Source: Kiritimatiellia bacterium (GTDB lineage: Bacteria > Verrucomicrobiota > Kiritimatiellia > RFP12 > UBA1067). From it: a DNA stretch of 34,800 nucleotides. The notes beneath the pieces are model-generated. The model made no database searches and was not told the origin of the DNA. It saw nothing but the letters and a program-made list of their open reading frames with translations. The stretch is from positions 1 through 34,800 of the forward strand of contig JAFONM010000023.1 in the NCBI GenBank assembly GCA_017418445.1, written 5' to 3'. This document shows positions 26,713-34,758 of this stretch, one piece after another. The stretch's first letter is position 1. The number at the start of each line of letters is the position of its first letter. The position numbers and the translations under genes were made by a program.

Positions 26713-27713
26713 GGCAGCACGAGCTCCACTCCCGCGCGGACCTTGCCGTCCGTCGACACCGTCGCCTTGTTCGCCTCGCGGATCTGCGTCCATGCGGACT
26801 TCCTTCCGTAGAACCTTCTCGCGATGGAATAGAGCGTGTCTCCAGGCTCGACCGTGTACGTCTTCGGACGAACGGCGGCCATGCGATCCGCATCCTGCTC
26901 TTCGCGGACCTTCCCGAGATCGGAAAGCCTGACGTTCGCCCTGCTGTCCTCGGTCTGCGCCGGAAGAAGCTGCGAGCCTTTCCTCTCCGCCTCCTCCTCG
27001 GAATCGTTCAGCGCGAGCGCCTCGGGATTAAGCCTGAGCTCGCCCCTGCCGTCGTCCTGGACGTCGGCGACATTCACGCTGCGCGGCGCGGCGTTTTCGG
27101 AATCCGCCGCGGTCCTGACGGCGGTCGGGCGCTTCGGAGAATCGTCGTCGTCACCGAACGCACCCATCCTGTCGATCAGCGCCTTGCGCTGCGCGCTCAC
27201 CTTCTTCTCGACTTCGAGATCCTTTCGGAGCTTTTCGTTTTCCGCGACAAGCTTCGCATTCGCGGACTCGGCCTTGTCCTTCGCCGCGAGAGCGAGGTTG
27301 AGCTCCTCGAGAACCTCCGAATTGTCGGTGAGGTTCAGCTTCGACGCAAGCTCGCGCGCGAGATGCCTTTCGCAATTGGCTGCACGGTCCCTCGCGAAAC
27401 CGGTCTTCTCGCCGGACGGCGAGAGCAGGATGAAGTCCCTGTACGCGCAGATCGCCCCGAGGTAGTCCTTCTTCGTCTCCTCAAGAAGAACGGCAAGCTG
27501 GAAGCGCGCGCTCGCGTTTCCCGGGTTGACGCGAATCGCCTTGCGGAACCCTTCTATCGCCGCGTCAAGGCGGCCGGCCGTGTAGTCGGCGATCGCCGCC
27601 TGGTAATCGCGCTCGGCCCGCTCCGCCTCGTACTCCTCGCGCCTCGTCCTGTCGCAGGCTGCCAGCGCAAGGGAGGCGAGAACGACAACCGCAAGCTCAG
27701 CTCTCTTCGTCAT
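26709..27713 (-). CDS. TPR lipoprotein with coiled coil and C-terminal LysM domain
   Basis: 334 residues. The N-terminus MTKRAELAVVVLASLALAAC is a lipoprotein signal with Cys-20 as the lipidated residue. Tetratricopeptide-like helices occupy about 31-120 (ADYTAGRLDAAIEGFRKAIRVNPGNASARFQLA), then a coiled coil (about 130-185), a low-complexity acidic linker and a LysM at 285-333 (YTVEPGDTLYSIARRFYGRKSAWTQIREAN). It would thus tie an outer- or inner-membrane lipid anchor to peptidoglycan while offering a TPR docking surface. The ATG at 27713 overlaps the last 17 bases of scpB; the longer upstream frame is only the shadow of the acidic scpB tail. Its stop overlaps the start of the 55-residue protein. 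Confidence 0.87.
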   Translation of the reverse strand: MTKRAELAVVVLASLALAACDRTRREEYEAERAERDYQAAIADYTAGRLDAAIEGFRKAIRVNPGNASARFQLAVLLEETKKDYLGAICAYRDFILLSPSGEKTGFARDRAANCERHLARELASKLNLTDNSEVLEELNLALAAKDKAESANAKLVAENEKLRKDLEVEKKVSAQRKALIDRMGAFGDDDDSPKRPTAVRTAADSENAAPRSVNVADVQDDGRGELRLNPEALALNDSEEEAERKGSQLLPAQTEDSRANVRLSDLGKVREEQDADRMAAVRPKTYTVEPGDTLYSIARRFYGRKSAWTQIREANKATVSTDGKVRAGVELVLP

Positions 27714-28596
27714 CGTCCTCCTCCTCGTCCTCGCCATCCTCGTCGTCGTCATCCTCGTCATCGTCCTCGTCGTCGAACTCGTCGGGCGTGTCGTCGATGA
27801 AGAAGTCGTCCTCCTCGGCCTGCGCGGGAGACTCCCCGGGAGCCTCGTGCTCCTCGTCTTCTTCTGCATCCTTGGCGGTCTCGGCCTCGGCGGCAGCCTG
27901 CTCGGCCTTCTCCTTCTCCTCGTCCGCGACCGCCTGCTCGAGTTCCGTCTTCTCCTCCTTCTCTGGCCTCCTGTACTTAGCGGCCTGGGCGCGCGGATTC
28001 GAGCGCTGGAGAGTGGGATCGATTTCGTTGAGCTCCTTCAGCGAGGCGAGTCCGAAATGCTCCAGGAAGAGCGGAGTCGTCCCGTAGAGGAACGGATGCC
28101 CGGGGAGCTCCGACTTGCCGACAAGCCGGATGATCTGGAGGTCCATCAGCGTCTTGATGTTCGCCGTCACGTCCACTCCGCGTATCTCCTCGATCTCGCT
28201 CTTCGTGATCGGCTGGCGGTAGGCGATGATCGCGAGGGTCTCGAGCGAGGCGCGTCCCAGACGGCTCGGACGGTCCATCTTGAGCATGGCGCGAACGTAC
28301 CTGCCGCAGCTCGGGACGGTCTGTATGCGATAGGCTCCGGCGGTGCAGACGAGCCCGAAGCCGCATCCGGCGACCTCGAGCGCCTTGGAGAGTCCCTTCA
28401 ACGCCTCGTCGATCTCCTGCGACGTCGCGGTGCGGTAGACGTCCATCACCTCGGCGTTCTCGCCCTCCTCGGGCTCGACGGCCCGCACCGCGGCCTTGAG
28501 GTCCCCGGCGGTGAGCGGCGTCTCGCTCGCGAAGAGGAGCGATCCGACAATCTCCTGCAGGCTTCCCGGAAGCGGAATCTTGACATCATCACTCAT
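27697..28596 (-). CDS. scpB: Segregation and condensation protein B, with long acidic tail
   Basis: 299 residues. ScpB pairs with ScpA and Smc in the bacterial condensin that folds and segregates the chromosome. The core is two winged-helix units, with LETLAIIAYRQPITKSEIEEIRGVD at about 118-142 and the second-unit segment LYGTTPLFLEHFGL at about 170-183. Bacterial ScpB is usually about 170-200 residues. Here about 95 more follow, first an Ala/Glu/Lys-rich stretch and then, over 274-299, almost only Asp and Glu. The ATG at 28596 overlaps the scpA stop by 8 bases and has AAAGG upstream. The tail could mimic DNA or regulate loading; this is inference. Confidence 0.94.
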   Translation of the reverse strand: MSDDVKIPLPGSLQEIVGSLLFASETPLTAGDLKAAVRAVEPEEGENAEVMDVYRTATSQEIDEALKGLSKALEVAGCGFGLVCTAGAYRIQTVPSCGRYVRAMLKMDRPSRLGRASLETLAIIAYRQPITKSEIEEIRGVDVTANIKTLMDLQIIRLVGKSELPGHPFLYGTTPLFLEHFGLASLKELNEIDPTLQRSNPRAQAAKYRRPEKEEKTELEQAVADEEKEKAEQAAAEAETAKDAEEDEEHEAPGESPAQAEEDDFFIDDTPDEFDDEDDDEDDDDEDGEDEEEDDDEES

Positions 28597-29389
28597 AGTC
28601 GTCAGGCCTTTCAAGCGGTTTGTCCTCCGGCATCTCCTTCGAAGGAAGAATCGTGATCTCGTGGAAAGCCGCGTTCTGGTACACGATCACGCGGTGCTGG
28701 CGGAGAAGCTCGAGCAGCGCGAGAAACGTGACGATTATCTCGCCCTTCGGCGCAGTTGGCTCGAACAGGCTGACGAACGAGACGCGTCCCTCGCTGCGCG
28801 TCCGCCCGAGGACGTAGTCCATCTTGTCCGGAACCGAGAAGCGGATGCCCTTGAGTTCCTCGTGGGGGATCTCCGCGGCGCGGGCGAGGACTTCCTGGAA
28901 CGCGGTCAGCAGGTCGTACAGATCGAGGTTCGCTATCGCGTTCTTCGCGTCAGCCTCGGTCTTCTCGAACTTCGGCCTTCCGCCGCCGTAGTCGAAGCTG
29001 TTGGCCCGCATCTGTTCCATCGTCCCGAGCCGGACGGCGGCGTCCTTGAACTTCTTGTACTCTACGAGCTGCCTGACGAGGTCGAGGCGCGGGTCCACCC
29101 ACTCCTCGTCGCTGTCCTCGTTCGCGCTCCTGCGGTCCACGGGCAGCAGCATCCTCGACTTGATGACCATCAGCGTCGCCGCCATCACTATGAACTCGCC
29201 GGCTATGTCGAGGTTCATGTCGCGCGCCACCTTGAGGAACTTCATGTACTCCGACGTGACGTGCTCGATCGGGATGTCGTATATGTCGAGCTCCTCGCGG
29301 CGTATGAGGTACAGCAGGAGGTCGAGCGGACCCTCGAACACGTCGAGCGTCACCTTGTAGTCGTCCGCGAATAGCTGTTCCTGCGCCAC
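28589..29389 (-). CDS. scpA: Segregation and condensation protein A (kleisin)
   Basis: 266-residue kleisin that bridges the Smc heads and carries ScpB. The N-terminal segment VFEGPLDLLLYLIRREELDIYDIPI is the ScpA hallmark, followed by EFIVMAATLMVIKSRMLLP and, at the end, IIVTFLALLELLRQHRVIVYQNAAFHEITI, the Smc-cap winged helix. The GTG at 29389 is preferred: it has GGGA 5 bases upstream and starts after the trpS stop. A TTG seven codons earlier would overlap trpS. It overlaps scpB by 8 bases, so the two subunits are made together. Confidence 0.94.
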   Translation of the reverse strand: MAQEQLFADDYKVTLDVFEGPLDLLLYLIRREELDIYDIPIEHVTSEYMKFLKVARDMNLDIAGEFIVMAATLMVIKSRMLLPVDRRSANEDSDEEWVDPRLDLVRQLVEYKKFKDAAVRLGTMEQMRANSFDYGGGRPKFEKTEADAKNAIANLDLYDLLTAFQEVLARAAEIPHEELKGIRFSVPDKMDYVLGRTRSEGRVSFVSLFEPTAPKGEIIVTFLALLELLRQHRVIVYQNAAFHEITILPSKEMPEDKPLERPDDYE

Positions 29390-29399
29390 GTCTTCCCGC

Positions 29400-30359
29400 C
29401 TAGAGCCCAACAGCCTTTCTGACCTTCTCCATCGTCGGCGCCGCGGCCTCGCGCGCCCTGCGTCCGCCCTCGCGGAGGATATCCTCGAGCGTCGCCGGAT
29501 CCTTCGCGAGCTCCTCGCGCTTCGCGCGGAACGGATCGAAGAGCCTGTGGTAGGCCTCGAGAAGCGCCTTCTTCGCGTGTCCGTAGCCGTAGCCGCCCTT
29601 CCTGAAGCTGTCCGCCATCTCGGCGGCCTCCTCGGGCGTCGCGAAGAGCTTGTAGAGTTCGTAGATCGAATTGCCCTCGGGCTCCTTCGGCTCCTCCAGA
29701 CCCTTCGAGTCGGTGACGATCGACATCACCTTCTTCTTGATGGACTTCACGTCCTCGAAGAGCTCGATCGTATTGTGGTAGCTCTTGGACATCTTCTGTC
29801 CGTCGAGACCTGGAATCGTCGCGACGCGCTCCGGGATGTAGGCGTCGGGAAGCCTGAAGACCTCGCCGTAGGCGTTGTTGAACTTCTGCGCCAGGTCGCG
29901 CGTCACCTCGAGGTGCTGCTTCTGGTCCCTGCCCACGGGAACGAGGTCCGCCTGCATGATGAGGATGTCCGCCGCCATGAGGACGGGGTACGCGAAGAGT
30001 CCGTGCGTCGCGTCGAGTCCGCGCGCGAGCTTGTCCTTGTAGCTGTGGCAGCGCTCGAGGAGTCCCATGGGGGTAAGGCACGAGAGATACCACGCGAGTT
30101 CCTGCACCTCGGGAACGTCGCTCTGGCGGTAGATGAGGGACTTCGCCGGGTCGAGTCCGCACGCAAGGTAGTCGAGCGCGACGTCGCGCGTCGCGTCCCT
30201 GAGTGTCGTGCCGTCGCGGACAGTCGTCATCGCGTGGAAGTTGGCGATGAACATGAAGAGGTCGTCGGTGTTCTGGCGGTCGAACATGGATCGCATCGCG
30301 CCGAAGTAGTTGCCCCAGTGAAGCTTGCCCGAGGGCTGGATTCCTGTCAGTGTTCTCAT
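29400..30359 (-). CDS. trpS: Tryptophan--tRNA ligase
   Basis: 319-residue class I synthetase that charges tRNA-Trp. The N-terminus has TGIQPSGKLHWGNYFGA, with the HIGH-type HWGN at 14-17. The KMSKS loop is perfect at 189-193. FMFIANFHAMTT, PVLMAADIL and VPVGRDQKQHLEVTRDLA are typical of TrpRS. The ATG at 30359 lies 9 bases past an extended -10 box, and no Shine-Dalgarno site is seen. It heads the ten-gene run that continues with scpA and scpB; its stop falls about 10 bases before the scpA start. Confidence 0.96.
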   Translation of the reverse strand: MRTLTGIQPSGKLHWGNYFGAMRSMFDRQNTDDLFMFIANFHAMTTVRDGTTLRDATRDVALDYLACGLDPAKSLIYRQSDVPEVQELAWYLSCLTPMGLLERCHSYKDKLARGLDATHGLFAYPVLMAADILIMQADLVPVGRDQKQHLEVTRDLAQKFNNAYGEVFRLPDAYIPERVATIPGLDGQKMSKSYHNTIELFEDVKSIKKKVMSIVTDSKGLEEPKEPEGNSIYELYKLFATPEEAAEMADSFRKGGYGYGHAKKALLEAYHRLFDPFRAKREELAKDPATLEDILREGGRRAREAAAPTMEKVRKAVGL

Positions 30360-30368
30360 ATCTCTGAT

Positions 30369-30377
30369 ATTATATCA
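30369..30377 (-). promoter_or_regulatory. Extended -10 promoter of the trpS run
   Basis: The minus strand reads TGATATAAT preceded by a T-run. The box ends 9 bases before the ATG at 30359, giving a leader of about 0-3 bases. No -35 match is seen, and a heptamer repeat occupies that region. Confidence 0.65.
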
Positions 30378-30384
30378 AAAATAC

Positions 30385-30419
30385 GGTGCCGGGTGCGGGA
30401 AGCGGGCGCCTGGATCAGG
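30385..30419 (+). repeat. G-rich 7-nt tandem repeat before trpS
   Basis: Plus-strand units: GGTGCCG, GGTGCGG, GAAGCGG, GCGCCTG, GATCAGG. This is the least regular of the four tracts. It spans the gap between the activase-fusion stop codon (30415-30417, inside the tract) and the trpS promoter. Confidence 0.4.
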
Positions 30420-32505
30420 CGGAGACGACCCTGCCGAAGACGTTGCCGTAGCGCTTCAGGTTGAGCGCCTCGACGAAGGCCTGTATCTTCGTGACCGTGG
30501 AGCACGGGTCTATCGACGCGTCCATGCAGTCGCCCTCGAGTATGAGGAGCGGGACGCCCGTCTCCTCCATCCTGGCGCGCAGGCGCTTCGTGAACGGCCT
30601 GTCCGCAAGATTGCATCGCCCGAATCCGTGCACGTAGAGGATCATCCCGGAGAGCTTCGCCTTCTTCGCGACCTCCGCGGCGTACTTCGCGCGCAGCGCC
30701 GGGTCGAGGAATCCCGAGGTGAGCATCTTCTCGGCGAGGGACCGTATCGGATTCTTCGGGTCGAGGGAACCCCATCCGATGAAGTTCGTCTCCTCGAACA
30801 CGATCGGCGCGTTGAGCGTGTCCTCGATGTAGTCGAGGTGCTTCGAGGCGTAGAAAGGCGGCAGATGCATCCAGCAGAGACGATGCGTGTCGTCGATGGA
30901 GAAGCGCTTCTCGGCCCACTCCTTCTTCGCGAGAAGCTCCTCGTAGTACTGCTTCTGGATGTCGACGAGGTCCCTGGTGCCCCAGAGCTGGGAGAAGAGG
31001 ACCGCGTTGTAGACCGCCTGCGATCCGCGAACGAGAGGCGGAGAGGTCCAGCGGAGTTCGTTGGACTTCCGGGCCCAGTCGGCGGCCTCGTTCGAGAGTA
31101 CGCAGGCCTCCTCGAGACGTCCGCGGTCGAGCTTCCTGCCGAAGACCTTCTCCATGCGGACAATGGACTCCTCGAGTCCGGCGGCGATGGTGTCGACGGA
31201 GTGGCCGAATCCGATGCTGATGGGCGTCTGCAGCGAATAGAACCGGTCCGAGACTCCGTAGTCCGTGGCGAGGTCCGCGAAGATGCGTTCGCCCTGCTGG
31301 CACGGCTCGCTCGTCGAGACGATGAAGTCCGGCTTCTCGAGATCGGCCCCCTCGAGGACGCGCAGGAAGGAGCACGTCTGCTGGTCGAAGCCCTTCTGTG
31401 CGGCCACGTCGAGCGCGGCCTTGACCTGCTTGGTGCGGCGTCCGACCAGCGCCGCGGCCGTCTCGAGCGTAAGGGTGCGGCAGCCGAATGCGTTCAGTAT
31501 CTCCATCGGGAAGAACAGGTTGCGCCACACGAGCGGCTTCGAGGTGTCGCGGGAGAAGAAGTCGCGCTTCGTCGCATGGATGCGCATCATGACGGACTTC
31601 TGGCGGGTAGGCTCGTAGGCGACCTTCTCCGTCTCGAGGCGTCCGCCCAGCTCGGCGAACTGAAGCGCGAGGACCGCGGCGCCGATCGCACCCATCACCT
31701 GGTGGTACCTGGGGATGATGATTTCGCTTCCGGTGAGTTCCTTGAGGTAGTGCGCCACGGCCGCGTTGGACGCGACCCCGCCCTGGAAGAGTATCCTGCG
31801 CCCGGGGCAGCGCAGGAGAAGCTGTCCGACGCTGTTCAGGATCGTGCGGGCCTGCGCCTTGCACGCGCCGGCGAGCAGGTCGCCGAGCGGGATGCGGTTC
31901 TTGAACTTGTTGATCGAAGTCGCGGAGAGGACGGCGCAGACCGAACTGAACTCGGTGGTCGCCTTGTAGTTCACCTTGCTCGCGATCTCCTCGACGAGAA
32001 CGCCGAGCTTGGCGGCCACGCTGTCGAGGTAGCTGCCGGTCCCGGCGGCGCAGACGCCGGACATCATCGAGGTCCACATCTTCATCGCCTTGTCGAAGAC
32101 CATGCACTTCGAGTCCTGTCCGCCGCAGTCTATTATGGCATCGGCGTCGGGATGGAAATGCTTGGCGCCAGCGACGTGCGCGGACACCTCGCTCACCTGG
32201 AGATCGTAGTCGAGGAACCGCTTCGTGTCCTCCACGATCTGACTGCCGGTTACCGCAGTCACGGCTATGTCCTCCCGGACGACGCCGCTGTCCCTGAGAA
32301 AATCCTCGGTCGTCTTCCTGACTGCGCCCAGGTTGCAGCGTCCGCATCCGGTGCATCTTCCGGTGCATGCGAGACGTCCCGCCTCGACCGGCTGGGTGCG
32401 CTGGTAGGTTGTATTGAGAACCTCGCCCTTATCGTCCATCAGAACGGCCTTGTAGGTCGTCGAACCGATGTCGATACCAAGAAATTTGTGCCTTCGGGGT
32501 GCCAT
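30415..32505 (-). CDS. Fused acyl-CoA dehydratase activase / 2-hydroxyacyl-CoA dehydratase-like Fe-S protein
   Basis: 696 residues. The N-terminal part (about 6-285) is a BcrA/BadF/HgdC-type ATPase: GIDIGSTTYKAVL, DCGGQDSKC, GVCAAGTGSYLD with Cys-152, SSVCAVLSATS with Cys-190 and the FQGGVASN loop. Cys-152 and Cys-190 match the residues that hold the dimer-bridging 4Fe-4S cluster in HgdC. The rest (about 325-696) resembles the HgdB/double-cubane-cluster proteins: LNAFGC, QTCSFLR with Cys-378, STSEPCQQG with Cys-402, GFGRCN with Cys-631 and LEGDCMD with Cys-660. Such pairs use ATP to drive very low-potential electron transfer. An extra CTGRCTGCGRC (47-57) lies in the activase part. The substrate is unknown and no CoA-transferase is nearby. 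The ATG at 32505 follows its promoter by 8 bases. Confidence 0.87.
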   Translation of the reverse strand: MAPRRHKFLGIDIGSTTYKAVLMDDKGEVLNTTYQRTQPVEAGRLACTGRCTGCGRCNLGAVRKTTEDFLRDSGVVREDIAVTAVTGSQIVEDTKRFLDYDLQVSEVSAHVAGAKHFHPDADAIIDCGGQDSKCMVFDKAMKMWTSMMSGVCAAGTGSYLDSVAAKLGVLVEEIASKVNYKATTEFSSVCAVLSATSINKFKNRIPLGDLLAGACKAQARTILNSVGQLLLRCPGRRILFQGGVASNAAVAHYLKELTGSEIIIPRYHQVMGAIGAAVLALQFAELGGRLETEKVAYEPTRQKSVMMRIHATKRDFFSRDTSKPLVWRNLFFPMEILNAFGCRTLTLETAAALVGRRTKQVKAALDVAAQKGFDQQTCSFLRVLEGADLEKPDFIVSTSEPCQQGERIFADLATDYGVSDRFYSLQTPISIGFGHSVDTIAAGLEESIVRMEKVFGRKLDRGRLEEACVLSNEAADWARKSNELRWTSPPLVRGSQAVYNAVLFSQLWGTRDLVDIQKQYYEELLAKKEWAEKRFSIDDTHRLCWMHLPPFYASKHLDYIEDTLNAPIVFEETNFIGWGSLDPKNPIRSLAEKMLTSGFLDPALRAKYAAEVAKKAKLSGMILYVHGFGRCNLADRPFTKRLRARMEETGVPLLILEGDCMDASIDPCSTVTKIQAFVEALNLKRYGNVFGRVVSA

Positions 32506-32513
32506 TGAGGTAT

Positions 32514-32542
32514 ATTTTAGCATTATTCCCACTGACAGTCCA
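32514..32542 (-). promoter_or_regulatory. Promoter of the activase-fusion gene
   Basis: The minus strand has -35 TGGACT (32537-32542), a 17-base spacer ending in TGC, and -10 TAAAAT (32514-32519). The -35 hexamer is identical to that of the beta-galactosidase gene. The -10 ends 8 bases before the ATG at 32505. The -35 directly abuts the stop codon of the GH3 gene. Confidence 0.72.
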
Positions 32543-34633
32543 TTAAAGAGATACAGTTCCCGTCAGCACGTCGGCGAAGCCCGGCTGTCCGCCGCCGACG
32601 AAGACCTTCGTCTCGCCATCCGGAACGAACGTCGAGCCGTCGTCCCTGTAGACCTGGAACTGCTCGCGGTTGAGGTCGAACGTGACTTCGCCGGATTCGC
32701 CTGGCTTGAGCGCTATGCGAGCGAAGCCCTCGAGATGATGCTTGCGACGGTCCGACGCCGAGGCGGGTGCGCGAAGGTAGAGCTGGGCGACCTCCTCGCC
32801 GGCGACCTTGCCGGTGTTCGTCACCTTCGCATAGACGCGATACCTCCCGTCGGGGAACGCCACGACCTTGAGATCGGAGTAGGCGAACGTCGTGTAGGAG
32901 AGTCCGTAGCCGAACGGATACGCCGGCTCCTTCGTCGCATAGCGATACGTGCGGCCCGCGAGCGAGTAGTCCGTGAAGTCCGGGAGGTCGTCGTAGGACT
33001 TCGGGAACGTGACCGGGAGCCGTCCCGACGGATTGGACCTGCCGAAGAGCGTGCGGGCGATGGCCTTGCCGCCGGCCTCGCCGGGATACCAGGCGACGAT
33101 GACCGCGTCAGCGACTTCCACGATCGGCCGGAGGTCGATGGGGCTGCCGCCGAAGACGATCGCGACGAGGCGCTTGATGCGTCCCGACGTGCGGCACTTG
33201 CGGAGTCCCGCGAGCTGCACGTCTGAGATTCCGTAGCACGTGCGGTCCCCTGACTGGTTGTCCATTCCGCAGCCTTCCTCGCCCTCCTCGTCAGCCGTAA
33301 TGCCTACGCAGTAGATGACCGTGTCGCCGTCGCCCCACTCGTCCGTCACCTGAACTGCGGGGCCGGCCTCGGACGTTACCGCGGCTATGACCGAAACCGG
33401 CGCCGCGGCCTGTCCGTTGTAGTTGCCGCGCATCGGGAGCTCGCTCGCGGAGAGCGGACCCGACACGGCTATCGGGCCCTCGTTCGGATCGAACGGAAGC
33501 GCGCCGTTGTTCTTTATGAGGACGAGCGACTTCTCGGCCATCTCCAGGGACACCGCACGGTGCTCGGGCGTCGCTATGCGCTCCGCGCCGTAGCCGTCCC
33601 ATGGAGTCGGGTCGAATTCGCCGAGGAGGACGCGCGTGGTATAGAGCCTCACGAGCGCCTCGACCACTTCGCTCTCGTCGAGGAGGTCAAGGACTCCGTC
33701 GGCGCCCTTGAAGGTCCATTCGCTGTAGAGGTCGAGTCCGGCCCTGGTGCACATGGCGGAAGCCTCCACGTAGGACTTCGCAAACCTGTGTCCCGAGAAC
33801 ACGTCCTGCACCGCGCCGACGTCGCTGACGACATGCCCCTTGAAGCCCCACTCGCCGCGGAGGATGTCCGTGAGGAGCCACTTGTTCGCGCAGCACGGGA
33901 CTCCGTTGATCGCGCTGTACGCGCCCATGAACGCCTCGACGTCCGCCTCGACCGCGAGCGCCCTGAAGGCGGGGAGGTAGTACTCGGCCATGTCGCGCTT
34001 CGAGACGACGGCGCTGAACCTGTGGCGGAGGCTTTCGGGTCCGGAATGGACGGCGAAGTGCTTGGCGCAGCCCGCGGCCTTGAGGTACTTCGGGTCGTCG
34101 CCCTGGAGTCCCTTCACGAACGCGACGCCCATGCGCGAGGTGAGGTACGGATCCTCGCCGAACGTCTCCTGTCCGCGGCCCCAGCGCGGATCGCGCACCA
34201 GGTTGACGTTCGGACTCCAGTAGGTGAGGTTGAGGTAGCGGTCCTTCCTGTTCTGCGGCGCGAAGAGGTTGTGCTTCGCGCGCCCTTCCTCGGCGATGAT
34301 CTGGGCCATGCGGAATTCGAGTTCCGAATCGAACGTCGCGCCGGCGCCGATGGACTGCGGGAACACGGTGGCGAGTCCGCAGCGGGCCACGCCGTGCAGA
34401 GCCTCGTTCCACCACTCGCGGTGGCGGATGCCGAGACGCGGAATTGCGCAAGAGCACATCCAGAGCTGGCTCAGGCGCTCGGCCGGCGTCATCTTCATGA
34501 CAAGCTCCCTCGCGCTCTTCTCGGCCTCGGCGCGCCTTGCGGCGTCCGGCTGCGCGACGGCCGCCAGCGTACCGGCAAGCGCCAGCGCTGCGATCGAAAC
34601 GGACGCGACGACCCTCTTGAGATTCGAAATCAT
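32543..34633 (-). CDS. Secreted glycoside hydrolase family 3, beta-xylosidase type
   Basis: 696-residue exported exo-glycosidase. The signal peptide covers about residues 1-27 (MISNLKRVVASVSIAALALAGTLAAVA). HREWWNEALHGVA (71-83), TYWSPNVNLVRDPRWGRGQE (138-156) and KHFAVHSGPE mark the xylan 1,4-beta-xylosidase side of GH3. The nucleophile is Asp-271 in GHVVSDVGAVQD. The alpha/beta sandwich follows (LVLIKNNGALPF, WYPGEAGGKAIA, GRLPVTFP), then YPFGYGLSYTTF and a fibronectin-III-like end domain. It is shorter than many GH3 enzymes (750-850). The ATG at 34633 has AAGGA about 9 bases upstream and a 30-base leader. Beta-xylosidase, arabinofuranosidase or beta-glucosidase activity are all possible; the motifs favour xylose. 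Its stop abuts the next promoter. Confidence 0.93.
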   Translation of the reverse strand: MISNLKRVVASVSIAALALAGTLAAVAQPDAARRAEAEKSARELVMKMTPAERLSQLWMCSCAIPRLGIRHREWWNEALHGVARCGLATVFPQSIGAGATFDSELEFRMAQIIAEEGRAKHNLFAPQNRKDRYLNLTYWSPNVNLVRDPRWGRGQETFGEDPYLTSRMGVAFVKGLQGDDPKYLKAAGCAKHFAVHSGPESLRHRFSAVVSKRDMAEYYLPAFRALAVEADVEAFMGAYSAINGVPCCANKWLLTDILRGEWGFKGHVVSDVGAVQDVFSGHRFAKSYVEASAMCTRAGLDLYSEWTFKGADGVLDLLDESEVVEALVRLYTTRVLLGEFDPTPWDGYGAERIATPEHRAVSLEMAEKSLVLIKNNGALPFDPNEGPIAVSGPLSASELPMRGNYNGQAAAPVSVIAAVTSEAGPAVQVTDEWGDGDTVIYCVGITADEEGEEGCGMDNQSGDRTCYGISDVQLAGLRKCRTSGRIKRLVAIVFGGSPIDLRPIVEVADAVIVAWYPGEAGGKAIARTLFGRSNPSGRLPVTFPKSYDDLPDFTDYSLAGRTYRYATKEPAYPFGYGLSYTTFAYSDLKVVAFPDGRYRVYAKVTNTGKVAGEEVAQLYLRAPASASDRRKHHLEGFARIALKPGESGEVTFDLNREQFQVYRDDGSTFVPDGETKVFVGGGQPGFADVLTGTVSL

Positions 34634-34663
34634 CTGTTGAAATCCTTTCTGGCTGTTTCGGAC

Positions 34664-34672
34664 ATTATACCA
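34664..34672 (-). promoter_or_regulatory. Extended -10 promoter of the GH3 gene
   Basis: The minus strand reads TGGTATAAT, ending 30 bases before the ATG at 34633. With the UDP-sugar pyrophosphorylase gene, this is one of two units here with a leader long enough for its Shine-Dalgarno site. The -35 region, GTGAAC at 34687-34692, is weak. Confidence 0.68.
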
Positions 34673-34689
34673 AATCCCGGCGGAATGTT

Positions 34690-34742
34690 CACGGACAAAG
34701 AAGAAGGACGCGCCGGTGGCGGCGCGTCCCCTTTCGTCCGTG
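34690..34742 (-). terminator. Long hairpin, probable terminator of the gene entering from the right
   Basis: The inner stem is GGACGCGCC (34706-34714) with GGCGCGTCC (34721-34729) around a 6-base loop. An outer stem pairs CACGGACAAAG (34690-34700) with CTTTCGTCCGTG (34731-34742), with one bulged base. On the minus strand the inner stem is followed by TTCTTCTTTG, a T-rich tail. It lies 16 bases past the stop of the partial gene at 34759. Confidence 0.6.
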
Positions 34743-34758
34743 GACGTACGACCCCGCG

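Noticed and set aside
30325-32508. 727-codon open frame on the plus strand opposite the activase fusion
   Set aside because: Low-complexity shadow composition and no start signal; the minus-strand gene has clear ATPase and Fe-S motifs.
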